A stretch of DNA of 14,506 nucleotides from CAZEPT01 sp964514225 (GTDB taxonomy: Bacteria; Patescibacteriota; Minisyncoccia; Phycocordibacterales; UBA9973), in NCBI GenBank assembly GCA_964514225.1, contig CAZEPT010000017.1, forward strand, positions 1-14,506. Direction: 5' to 3'. The position numbers and the translations under genes are program-made. The notes under the pieces are model-generated. The model had not been told where the DNA came from, made no database searches, and saw only the letters and a program-made list of their open reading frames with translations. Below are positions 4,638 through 10,823 of this stretch, piece after piece (positions within the stretch are counted from its first letter, which is position 1; every line of letters starts with the position of its first letter).

Positions 4638-5840
4638 TTAATTGAGGATTTTAATTATTCCTGTATCTGCATCAAGCTCAACCAGATCTCCCGTCTTAAT
4701 TATATCGGTAACATTTTTGGTACCAATAACACAAGGTTTTCGAAGTTCACGAGACATTATTGCGGCATGGCATAGCACACCACCCTCATTGGTAATTATC
4801 CCTGAAGAAATTTTCATCGCTGGAACAAAATCAGGAGTAGTCATGGCGGTTACAAGGATTTCTCCTTCCTGAAGCTCCGATGCATTTCTTCGATCAAGTA
4901 TAACTCGCGCCTTTGCTTGAACCTTACCCTTATAGGCAATTTGTCCTCTAATTTCCTTGATGACTTCTTGGTTTGTAGCGGGATGTAATATATCAACAAG
5001 TTTCTGTCGTTCATCTCCAGTAAGTAATGCTTCGGTGCGATAGCCAATAAAGTAAGCATATCCATTTTGTAATCGATCCAACACAATTTCTTTAGGAAGA
5101 ATGAGACTGCCCGCTTCGAGACTTTTAAATATCTCTTTGAACGTCATATTGAGTACTGCATCTATGGGTATATTAAATAGTTTAGCCAAAGAATCGAACA
5201 CGGGTCTAAACGCAGCACACACAAGAGTCATATTATCGACTGATTCCGTTCGTAGAAACATGTACCAACGAACAAACTCAACCCTGTTTTTTAGTTCTTG
5301 CGGAATGTCCGCTGCGTTAAGAAGATTTGTTGCCTCACCAATTTCCGCATCAGCATGAGTCAGCAAATCTTTTTGTTTCTCATATTCTCCTTCTTTTTGG
5401 AAATATTTGATTCTACTCATAAAGTACTCTTTATCAAATGGCTCATCATCTATGTCACGTATAGATAAGTACTTATACTTTTGTCGATGAGTTTCAATAG
5501 CTTCTTCAAGTTCAGTTCCAGTAAGTTGGCTTATTTTAAGAAAATCTCTTTGCTCAACACTTGATACTGGTAAGTGCATTGGCCTATAAACTCCGTCAAG
5601 AAATTCCCTGAGTGATTCTGGCGTACCTTTCCAAATTTTCTCTATTTGAGTATTTGTGTCTTGTTGAATATTTTCGGTACAAAACCATAAAAATGCAAAT
5701 TCAAAAAATTGAATCCACCACGATAGGAAATTCTCTACATGTTTTTTAATTTCTTCTCTAGACAATTCTGATTGAGAAATAGAATTAGCCAAGTATTTCT
5801 CCATTTCTATTATCGCTTTTAATTCATCGATAAGTTTCAT
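4638..5840 (-). CDS. PEP-synthase-like protein: helical acceptor-binding part plus phospho-histidine swivel domain
   Basis: 400 residues. About 1-300 is mostly helical, with an aromatic segment 'FLSWWIQFFEFAFLWF' (38-53), and aligns by layout with the substrate-binding portion of rifampin phosphotransferase-type dikinases. Residues 300-400 form the PEP-utilising mobile domain: 'GKVQAKARVILD', 'GEILVTAMTTPDFVPAM' and the active-site block 'GGVLCHAAIMSRELRKPCVIGT', in which H358 should carry the phosphate. The protein ends here. The C-terminal PEP/pyruvate TIM barrel of real PEP synthase is absent. Its ATG overlaps the stop of the 91-residue gene (ATGA), so translation is coupled. With the ATP-grasp protein at 6117 it should form a dikinase transferring the beta-phosphate of ATP through His to an unknown acceptor. 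Confidence 0.8.
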   Translation of the reverse strand: MKLIDELKAIIEMEKYLANSISQSELSREEIKKHVENFLSWWIQFFEFAFLWFCTENIQQDTNTQIEKIWKGTPESLREFLDGVYRPMHLPVSSVEQRDFLKISQLTGTELEEAIETHRQKYKYLSIRDIDDEPFDKEYFMSRIKYFQKEGEYEKQKDLLTHADAEIGEATNLLNAADIPQELKNRVEFVRWYMFLRTESVDNMTLVCAAFRPVFDSLAKLFNIPIDAVLNMTFKEIFKSLEAGSLILPKEIVLDRLQNGYAYFIGYRTEALLTGDERQKLVDILHPATNQEVIKEIRGQIAYKGKVQAKARVILDRRNASELQEGEILVTAMTTPDFVPAMKISSGIITNEGGVLCHAAIMSRELRKPCVIGTKNVTDIIKTGDLVELDADTGIIKILN

Positions 5841-6112
5841 GATAAAGTCCTTATCTTCATTACAGTTTCCTTACCAGTCTCGTAAAATCCAAAATCAATG
5901 CCCCATCTCTTTTCAGCCGCGCGTAACGCATAGCGGTAGCCATCCATAAAAAGCACGACACGTCGACGAATAAAACCCTGTGAAAGACCCTCTTGTTTAA
6001 AAGAGGCAATGTCGTCCCTAAGTTTTGACATATCAAGACTCATCAGAGGGTCAGTAAGTGAATCTGTGGGTAGCTTGTATTTTTTCAATAATTCTTCAAT
6101 TTGTGTATTCAT
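5837..6112 (-). CDS. 91-residue protein within the split dikinase operon, family unknown
   Basis: All-helical, no membrane segment. 'RRRVVLFMDGYRYALRAAEKRWGIDFGFYETGKETVMKIRTL' (50-90) is the most structured part. It starts 4 nt after the ATP-grasp gene and overlaps the next gene by 4 nt, so the three are an operon with coupled translation. Its position matches the link between the ATP-grasp and acceptor-binding parts of single-chain dikinases, so it could be a piece of that chain turned into a free subunit. I recognise no family. Confidence 0.72.
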   Translation of the reverse strand: MNTQIEELLKKYKLPTDSLTDPLMSLDMSKLRDDIASFKQEGLSQGFIRRRVVLFMDGYRYALRAAEKRWGIDFGFYETGKETVMKIRTLS

Positions 6113-6116
6113 AAAA

Positions 6117-7061
6117 TTAACTTAATGTGGTAATAGGTCTGCTTTGTACGATATAAAACTTTCCGCTTTCAAATGCCCACTCTATGTCGCAAGGAAATCC
6201 ATAGTGTTTCTCGATATTTAGAATTATACTTGAAAGTTCAAGAATTTGAGCTTCGGTTAGCACTTGAGAACTTGCTTTGGGCTCGCGAATATTCTTCCAT
6301 GTATTTCCTCCTGCAACATTTTTATAGAGCCCTTCAGTCTGGGTTGCTATATTTATATCAATGATTTCTCGAGGTTCCTTTTTTACAACATAACTATCTG
6401 GTGTAATTGATCCTGACACTATTGCTTCCCCAAGACCAAACCCCGCTTCAATAATAAGTTGATTTTTGTCTTCGGTTACTGGATGAACAGAGAATGCTAT
6501 TCCAGAAATTTCAGAATTAACCATTTTTTGTACCACAACCGCTACTGAAATTTTTGTTGCATGAAGTCCTTTTTCAAAACGATAAAAAATTGCACGTGGA
6601 GTAAAGAGCGATGCCCAACAATGCTTAACTCTACCGAGTATATTATCTTCTTTTACATTCAAATAAGACTCAAGCTGACCAGCCCATGAATGGTCTTGGC
6701 CATCTTCTGCTGTAGCTGATGAGCGGACAGCCACAAATTCTGTTGCAAGCTCCTTGAAAGATTTACTTATTTCCGTAGCAATTATCTTTGGCATCTCTTT
6801 CACAAGAATGAGCTCACGGATTTTTTCTGATGCTGTTTCTACGAGATGAATCTCCTTGTGACTTAAATTTTGAAGAATTGCATCGATTTCTTGAATTAGA
6901 TCAGTTTGCCGAAGAAATTGCTCGAAAGATTCCGACAACACAACAAATCCTGGAGGGACTGGGATTCCTGCTTTGGTCATTTCACCCAAGGAGGCTCCTT
7001 TACCGCCAGCAAGCGCTGCGTCTGCTTTATCTAGCATACTGAAATTTCTAATAAGTTCCAT
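6117..7061 (-). CDS. PEP-synthase/pyruvate phosphate dikinase-like ATP-grasp domain, stand-alone
   Basis: 314 residues, ending exactly at the ATP-grasp domain boundary ('IEWAFESGKFYIVQSRPITTL'). The motifs of the family are present in order: 'GGKGASLGEM' (19-28, K21), 'VPPGFVV' (35-41), 'EFVAVRSSATAEDG' (108-121, R113), 'SWAGQLESYLNV' (125-136), 'QKMVNSEISGIAFSVHP' (178-194) and 'EAGFGLGEAIVSGSITPD' (205-222). The domain phosphorylates the mobile histidine from ATP, giving AMP after hydrolysis of pyrophosphate chemistry typical of dikinases. Because the ORF stops at a natural boundary and is followed by complete genes with their own starts, I read this as a genuine gene split and not as a frameshift. 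The start is the first ATG; no strong Shine-Dalgarno or promoter was seen. Repeat copy B lies 80 bp upstream. Confidence 0.88.
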   Translation of the reverse strand: MELIRNFSMLDKADAALAGGKGASLGEMTKAGIPVPPGFVVLSESFEQFLRQTDLIQEIDAILQNLSHKEIHLVETASEKIRELILVKEMPKIIATEISKSFKELATEFVAVRSSATAEDGQDHSWAGQLESYLNVKEDNILGRVKHCWASLFTPRAIFYRFEKGLHATKISVAVVVQKMVNSEISGIAFSVHPVTEDKNQLIIEAGFGLGEAIVSGSITPDSYVVKKEPREIIDINIATQTEGLYKNVAGGNTWKNIREPKASSQVLTEAQILELSSIILNIEKHYGFPCDIEWAFESGKFYIVQSRPITTLS

Positions 7062-7142
7062 AAGACTTGTTAAAGTAAATTTAACACATTTTATTGCTTT
7101 TATAAAGATCTTGCAGTCTCAACTCATCATTTTTAACGGGAG

Positions 7143-7217
7143 GTCTAAGACGATGTTAGAATCTCCTTAATTAACATGAGAGGTGTGAATTTGTTCGTGA
7201 TAGTGTAGACGTAGTAA
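7143..7217 (+). repeat. 75-bp dispersed repeat, copy B
   Basis: Partner of 973-1047 (offset 6170, no gaps, about 70% identity overall). The conserved left block is GTCTAAGACGATGTTAGAA and the right block holds AGACGT. In the frame that reads D-D-V-R a stop codon precedes it, so this copy is not an intact coding end. It lies between the dikinase start and the terminator of the 164-residue gene. Confidence 0.65.
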
Positions 7218-7227
7218 TTTTTTGTAA

Positions 7228-7260
7228 AGGAAAACACACCTGAGCCGAAGCTGGGTGTGT
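7228..7260 (-). terminator. Strong intrinsic terminator of the 164-residue gene
   Basis: Minus strand: ACACACC, AGC-TTCG-GCT with a UUCG loop, GGTGTGT, then TTTTCC. The UUCG loop reads only on the minus strand. Confidence 0.8.
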
Positions 7261-7317
7261 GTTTGAAAGTTTTAGACTTACGTCACGGGTACTTCACCGA
7301 GTGGATGAACCACTATT
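7261..7317 (-). repeat. Conserved stop-codon 3' element, copy 2
   Basis: Same element as 2878-2922: a 28-nt identical block that includes the TAG stop, and a 13-nt identical tail. This copy has a 12-nt longer middle. Confidence 0.8.
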
Positions 7318-7807
7318 TATCCTGGATAAAGATACCTTCCCAGTTTGGTCTCCAGTAAACATCGAGACCCCAGGTATCGTCGATACTGCTGTGGCAAGAA
7401 AGGTAACGTCCCTTCTCCGCTGCAGTGACCGTAAGCACACAACGCTGTTTATAGCGCGTCCCCGTAACTAATACAGAGGACATACCAACGATAATGGTTT
7501 CACCCACTGGTTGGTCAGTGTACTGGAGCATCAGTTGAGGTCCTACTTCTAAAGGACATGTCCTCAAACCAAAACTCTTTGCTGCCTTCACAACTTCTGA
7601 GTTGTGTGCGCCTCGCGGGTCAGGAAGACCGAGGTCTGAGATAGTGACCCGAACCAACCTAACTTCCTTCTCAATGGTACTTACTTTAAGAGACTTGAGA
7701 ATTTGTACGGTTAGTCCGATTTCACTTTTGCAAAAATCCTTTATGGCCTTGTGACCAGTCCCGATTTTTACAGTCTTCCAGGTGGGGAAAGTCTGAATAG
7801 CTGTCAT
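7313..7807 (-). CDS. Hypothetical protein of a Patescibacteria-associated 'FPTWKT' family
   Basis: 164 residues from the ATG at 7807. I chose this start over the one ten codons upstream because AAAGGAAA is correctly placed before it and because the upstream codons fall inside the leader hairpin. The N-terminus 'TFPTWKTVKIGTG' and the middle 'FGLRTCPLEVGPQLMLQYTDQPVGE' match a family I remember as recurrent and unannotated in Parcubacteria genomes, where copies end in variable aromatic-rich tails ('WRPNWEGIFIQDK' here). No function is known to me. It shares its leader with the gene at 7991-8461 and its 3' element with the gene at 2918-3181, which points to a mobile or repeatedly copied gene module. 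Confidence 0.75.
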   Translation of the reverse strand: MTAIQTFPTWKTVKIGTGHKAIKDFCKSEIGLTVQILKSLKVSTIEKEVRLVRVTISDLGLPDPRGAHNSEVVKAAKSFGLRTCPLEVGPQLMLQYTDQPVGETIIVGMSSVLVTGTRYKQRCVLTVTAAEKGRYLSCHSSIDDTWGLDVYWRPNWEGIFIQDK

Positions 7808-7822
7808 AATTTTCCTTTTACT

Positions 7823-7851
7823 GGTGTTCAATGGCACACCTACTTAAAGCC
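7823..7851 (-). promoter_or_regulatory. Shared 5' leader hairpin, copy 1
   Basis: On the minus strand, GGCTTTAAGTAGGTGTGCCA (plus 7832-7851) matches the leader of the neighbouring gene at 19 of 20 positions. GGTGT (7836-7840) pairs with ACACC (7823-7827) around an 8-nt loop, directly ahead of the Shine-Dalgarno. Confidence 0.65.
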
Positions 7852-7902
7852 TTGGTTTTAAAGAACTGAAATTTTCCTGTTTCATCCTTTTGGAATCATC
7901 AG

Positions 7903-7953
7903 TCGGAATACACATTCCGATACAGTGAGCAATATCCCGTTAAAATATTGCTC
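7903..7953. other. Two hairpins between the accessory genes
   Basis: 7903-7909 pairs with 7914-7920 (7 bp, 4-nt loop). 7927-7935 pairs with 7945-7953 (9 bp, 9-nt loop), and CCCG/CGGG pairings with the flank could replace the latter. They lie in the space between two minus-strand genes and may be part of termination or of the downstream gene's leader. I see no clear separate promoter for the 164-residue gene. Confidence 0.4.
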
Positions 7954-7990
7954 GGGTTAAGGTGTTTTTTATGCGGCACCTGATTGATCA

Positions 7991-8461
7991 TCAACAATGG
8001 AAGCTCGCCATTGGATGTTCTCCTATCGGACGAACATCTCCGTTTTTTATACTACCCAGATTCCAGCCGCACTGGCTTTTGAAATCTAAGTAGCGAACGT
8101 AGATGTTTCCTGTCATTGACCGATAGACTGTCCCCGTGAAGAACACTCTCTGCTCTTTCCATTCCTTGGGGATGAGGTGAGGACGACGAAGGAGGTGGTC
8201 AAGCACGTGGGCTGTATGAAGTGGTTTCCCAGCATCATTCAGCACAGCGGTAACTCCTTTCTTCATCCTGTAGTTGTCGAGATTGAACTCAACATACTCA
8301 GGATTGAACTTCACTGAACCCAAAAGCCTATTGGGCAGTTGGTCGTAATCCATGGCATTATTGATGCCGTAGGGAATGTACACTGGCCCATCACAATCGA
8401 TAAGCTCTTCTTGTGTGGCTCCCTGTATTATCCCGTAATTACTCCAGTTAATCGTTGTCAT
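7991..8461 (-). CDS. Hypothetical protein, family unknown
   Basis: 156 residues from the ATG at 8461, chosen because AGGAGATTTT precedes it; the frame extends 11 codons further but through the leader hairpin. A mixed, soluble-looking sequence. Recognisable pieces are 'MTTINWSNYGIIQGAT' at the start and a beta-rich end 'RVFFTGTVYRSMTGNIYVRYLDFKSQCGWNLGSIKNGDVRPIG'. It is unrelated in sequence to the 164-residue protein downstream but has the same type of leader. A strong promoter lies at 8535-8563. The organisation looks like a short accessory gene acquired as a module. Confidence 0.68.
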   Translation of the reverse strand: MTTINWSNYGIIQGATQEELIDCDGPVYIPYGINNAMDYDQLPNRLLGSVKFNPEYVEFNLDNYRMKKGVTAVLNDAGKPLHTAHVLDHLLRRPHLIPKEWKEQRVFFTGTVYRSMTGNIYVRYLDFKSQCGWNLGSIKNGDVRPIGEHPMASFHC

Positions 8462-8474
8462 AAAATCTCCTGTT

Positions 8475-8506
8475 GGTGTATTTTTTTGGCACACCTATTT
8501 AAAGCC
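8475..8506 (-). promoter_or_regulatory. Shared 5' leader hairpin, copy 2
   Basis: Minus strand GGCTTTAAATAGGTGTGCCA (plus 8487-8506), with GGTGT pairing to ACACC (plus 8475-8479) around an 11-nt A-rich loop, then the Shine-Dalgarno. Same arrangement as at 7823-7851 but with a different loop, so the stem is kept while the loop varies. Confidence 0.65.
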
Positions 8507-8534
8507 GTTGTAAATCAATGTTCTGACTGGATTA

Positions 8535-8563
8535 AGTATATCATACCATAACACGAAAGTCAA
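8535..8563 (-). promoter_or_regulatory. Promoter of the 156-residue gene
   Basis: Minus strand: TTGACT (plus 8558-8563), 17-nt spacer, TATACT (8535-8540). The predicted start is near 8528, giving a ~67-nt leader. Confidence 0.75.
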
Positions 8564-8780
8564 GCTATGTCTAGGCTGAAATATGGCTCTACCACTTGGT
8601 CCTATTGGACATCCAAATTGTCTTAGGTCTTCTTCCCACCTGTTCGCCCCTGTGTACGCTTTTATGCTCCAGATTAGCCCTTTCCACGGCTTCAACCGTC
8701 TTCAGCGCTGTGTGCCCAAAATTCAGGCAAATATGGCAGTTGCTATTTCTTTTTTCTCAAAAAAGAGTAGATTTATCTGT
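8564..8780. other. Intergenic stretch between divergent units
   Basis: About 215 bp separating the minus-strand promoter from the plus-strand gene at 8781. Frames are open on both strands but neither looks like a protein. A CTTTTTT-CTC-AAAAAAG inverted repeat lies near 8751-8767, just before the -10 of the next gene. Confidence 0.4.
8768..8773 (+). promoter_or_regulatory. -10 box of the 85-residue gene, probably leaderless
   Basis: TAGATT, 7 nt, ATG at 8781. It closely resembles the minus-strand kinase start (TAGATTTAT...ATG). No clear -35. Confidence 0.4.
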
Positions 8781-9038
8781 ATGACGAACGCCGAACGCAA
8801 AATCGTTAGTGTTTTAGACGCAATTAAAGCTCACTGGGATCTCCATCCTAAAAATGGCTTTAGCAAAAGTAGTGGTGGCGGATACCGCAATCTCCACGGT
8901 GCTGGAGAAGTCACTTTTTCTATTCAAAAATTGGTCCATGATAGCAAGGTCGGGTTTGAGGAACTAACACCCATTCTCTACAAGCTCAAAGAAGAAGGCT
9001 TAATTGAAAAAGTAGAGATGCTTAATGAAGCAATGTAA
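8781..9038 (+). CDS. Small winged-helix-like protein, function unknown
   Basis: 85 residues from the ATG at 8781; the frame stays open upstream to 8583 but that part looks non-coding. Helical throughout with a glycine-rich turn ('SKSSGGGYRNLHGAG', 28-42) and a C-terminal 'FEELTPILYKLKEEGLIEKVEML', which reads like the recognition helix and wing of a small winged-helix domain. It overlaps or abuts the 344-residue gene, so the two form a bicistron ending at the terminator at 10101. Possibly a regulator or partner of that protein. No family recognised. Confidence 0.6.
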   Translation: MTNAERKIVSVLDAIKAHWDLHPKNGFSKSSGGGYRNLHGAGEVTFSIQKLVHDSKVGFEELTPILYKLKEEGLIEKVEMLNEAM

Positions 9039-10059
9039 CATGGCACTAATCAGACTCACATTACCAGAAGATTTCGACGAGCGATATAAAAAATATCGAG
9101 ATAAACTCGTTCCAAAAGAGAGCATGCCAGAACCATATCTCGTGGATAGTTTTGAAAATGAAAAGAAGAATCTTCTTCTCATAAAAGACGAAACAAATTA
9201 TTTACACGAGATGGATAAGTGGCTACCACTTAAGACTGTTGTGGATGCAATCTATAAAGACCTCATTCCTTTTACGGAAAAGAATCAGAGTATCCAGTTG
9301 GATATATCAAAACTAGGAATCCCCGAGAAGATAGCAAGTTCGGTTTTCATGTCTCTAGTTTATGAAAGACTTTGTCGATGGCATCTCGGTAGTCCTGTGG
9401 TTATTTCCACCGCTCCTATCGCCGAATATCTTAAAGGTAAGATTGTCGTCCCCAGTTATGCAAAATTTAAGGAATTTCGACAAAAAGTTCATGATTTTTA
9501 TGACTTCATGGAGCACACGAAAGCTCAGAAATTTTCTAAACCTGCACGACCAGCACTTCAACTAACTTCAGAGTTGCAAGAAGAAGCGAAAGAAATGATT
9601 CAAAGAAACATACCTGAAATTATTAAAGCAAAAGAATCTTTCGCTTCAACCCTGGAATCGCTTAAAACTCCACAGGTTATTTCTCCACAAATTCTGCAGT
9701 CTGATGGAAAATCTACTTCCGCTTTAAAGAGATGGAATGAGTCTGATACACCAACGTTTGATGAAAAAAGTGGAGGTATTACCCTAGGTAAAAGCAAATG
9801 CATGATTCCATTATCTGCAGTAAATCAAATAGTGACCTGTAAAGCTGTATTCTCAAAACCTATCGGTGAATGGACTCAGGAAATTGATGTCATTCATGAC
9901 TTTTATCACGGAGAAAATAGCGATCGTGCTCTTAAAGATGCTACGCGAGCTATAAATCAAAAAACTAGAGAAATATTGGGAGTAGATCTTTTCCAATATG
10001 AAGGTCGGTCCAGACGAGTTCGTATTAAAAGTGAACTATTCAATACTTTGAATGTGTGA
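9025..10059 (+). CDS. Unrecognised 344-residue protein with probable C-terminal winged helix
   Basis: Two starts are possible: ATG 9025 (overlaps the previous gene by 14 nt) or ATG 9040 ('MALIRLTLP', 1 nt after the previous stop with GAAG about 9 nt before it). The second is at least as likely. Residues 1-130 are mixed alpha/beta. A long helical stretch (about 150-225, 'KFKEFRQKVHDFYDFMEHTKAQKF ... ELQEEAKEMIQRNIPEIIKAKE') could be coiled coil. The end (255-344), with 'IPLSAVNQIVTCKAVFSKPIGEWTQEIDVIHDFYHGE ... RAINQKTREILGVDLFQYEGRSRRVRI', has the look of a winged-helix DNA-binding domain with a basic wing. I recognise no family. It is the last gene before a terminator and the recombinase module. 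Confidence 0.68.
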   Translation: MKQCNMALIRLTLPEDFDERYKKYRDKLVPKESMPEPYLVDSFENEKKNLLLIKDETNYLHEMDKWLPLKTVVDAIYKDLIPFTEKNQSIQLDISKLGIPEKIASSVFMSLVYERLCRWHLGSPVVISTAPIAEYLKGKIVVPSYAKFKEFRQKVHDFYDFMEHTKAQKFSKPARPALQLTSELQEEAKEMIQRNIPEIIKAKESFASTLESLKTPQVISPQILQSDGKSTSALKRWNESDTPTFDEKSGGITLGKSKCMIPLSAVNQIVTCKAVFSKPIGEWTQEIDVIHDFYHGENSDRALKDATRAINQKTREILGVDLFQYEGRSRRVRIKSELFNTLNV

Positions 10060-10100
10060 CTCACAGTGAGCCGCGAGTGAATCGCCTCTAACACTTTACA

Positions 10101-10122
10101 CTGGGTCCAGCCCAGCTTTTTT
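10101..10122 (+). terminator. Intrinsic terminator of the 85/344-residue bicistron
   Basis: CTGGG-TCCAG-CCCAG followed by C and six Ts, 42 nt after the stop codon. Confidence 0.7.
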
Positions 10123-10130
10123 CATAGTTG

Positions 10131-10210
10131 GAACGCCACCACGCAGAGCAAAGAAACCAATTTTTTGCATAATCTGTCCCTACTGGCGTTCGGAACGGAT
10201 TATGCAAAAA
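10131..10210. repeat. Large nested inverted repeat upstream of the recombination module
   Basis: TTTTTGCATAATC (10162-10174) and GATTATGCAAAAA (10198-10210) are a perfect 13-bp inverted repeat. The 23-nt spacer contains a second palindrome, CGTTC-G-GAACG (10187-10197), and TGGCGTTC (10184-10191) can alternatively pair with GAACGCCA (10131-10138). It is not a terminator, because As follow the stem on both strands. Its place directly before the recombinase cluster suggests a binding or crossover site, or a structured leader of the 59-residue gene. Confidence 0.65.
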
Positions 10211-10223
10211 GCGGGCTTCTCTC

Positions 10224-10403
10224 ATGCTACCGAAAGAAGCTATCGAAGAATTTAAGAAGCTCTACAAAGAACGCTTCAAGGTCGAACTCAGCGATGAGGA
10301 AGCGTCGTTCAGGGCAACTAATCTCATAAATTTATATGAGATTGTTCGAGGCACCTCTTTAGGTAAAGAGAGCGAGGGTGAAAATCTACCATGCCAGAAA
10401 TGA
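10224..10403 (+). CDS. 59-residue helical protein associated with Patescibacteria recombinase loci
   Basis: Reads 'MLPKEAIEEFKKLYKERF' then 'VELSDEEASFRATNLINLYEIV'. This looks like a family of small proteins I recall just upstream of integrases in these genomes. The pattern is two amphipathic helices, and no catalytic motif is visible. It overlaps the next gene by 13 nt, which supports an operon. Its ATG has no good Shine-Dalgarno and follows the inverted repeat at 10162-10210. A role with the recombinases (accessory or regulatory) is inference from position. Confidence 0.72.
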   Translation: MLPKEAIEEFKKLYKERFKVELSDEEASFRATNLINLYEIVRGTSLGKESEGENLPCQK

Positions 10404-10816
10404 CCAGATTCAACCCTCAAATTATTCATGGACATCAGAGCTATACGATACGGGAATTAACAGAGGTGTTCGGGATCAATCAAAAGACTTGCCTGCGGTG
10501 GATAGCAGAGGGTCTTCCCACGGTCCCAGGGCAGAAAAAACCTATCCTCATTTACGGCAGTGACCTCAAGAAATTCATTCAACTGAAAAACTCAAAGAAA
10601 AAAGTGACGATGAAAAGGCATGAGTTCTACTGCCTCAAGTGCAAGCTCCCAAGGAGAGCAAAACAGGGTTCAATTACGACATCTGGTGATACGAAAAAGG
10701 GTGAATGTAGTGTCTGTAGCACCAAAATGACACGGAAAATTAAACCCCACCGAAAGGACTATCACATATCCTCAACTCCCGTTCAAAAGTCCACATTGTT
10801 CGATAACTTAATATAA
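10391..10816 (+). CDS. Helix-turn-helix protein with zinc ribbon, excisionase-like
   Basis: 141 residues. Residues 18-62 ('YTIRELTEVFGINQKTCLRWIAEGLP ... PILIYGSDLKKFI') form a MerR/excisionase-type helix-turn-helix with the typical 'I.G.DL..F' end. Residues 77-110 hold C81-x2-C84 and C106-x2-C109, a four-cysteine zinc ribbon. Small HTH proteins encoded just before an integrase often are recombination directionality factors; the zinc ribbon here may add DNA or protein contacts. It lies between the 59-residue gene (13-nt overlap) and the tyrosine recombinase (7-nt gap). Transcriptional regulation of the module is the alternative role. Confidence 0.78.
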   Translation: MPEMTRFNPQIIHGHQSYTIRELTEVFGINQKTCLRWIAEGLPTVPGQKKPILIYGSDLKKFIQLKNSKKKVTMKRHEFYCLKCKLPRRAKQGSITTSGDTKKGECSVCSTKMTRKIKPHRKDYHISSTPVQKSTLFDNLI

Positions 10817-10823
10817 CGCCAAA

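Noticed and set aside
4638..7061. The split dikinase as a frameshifted pseudogene
   Set aside because: Each of the three frames has its own start and stop, breaks fall at domain boundaries, spacing is 4 nt or a 4-nt overlap, and all active-site motifs are intact.
8495..8695. Minus-strand open frame of 66 codons upstream of the 156-residue gene
   Set aside because: It runs through the strong promoter and the shared leader hairpin, has no ribosome binding site and no protein-like features.
8583..8780. N-terminal extension of the 85-residue gene back to 8583
   Set aside because: The extra 66 residues look like translated non-coding sequence, and a -10 box lies directly before the ATG at 8781.
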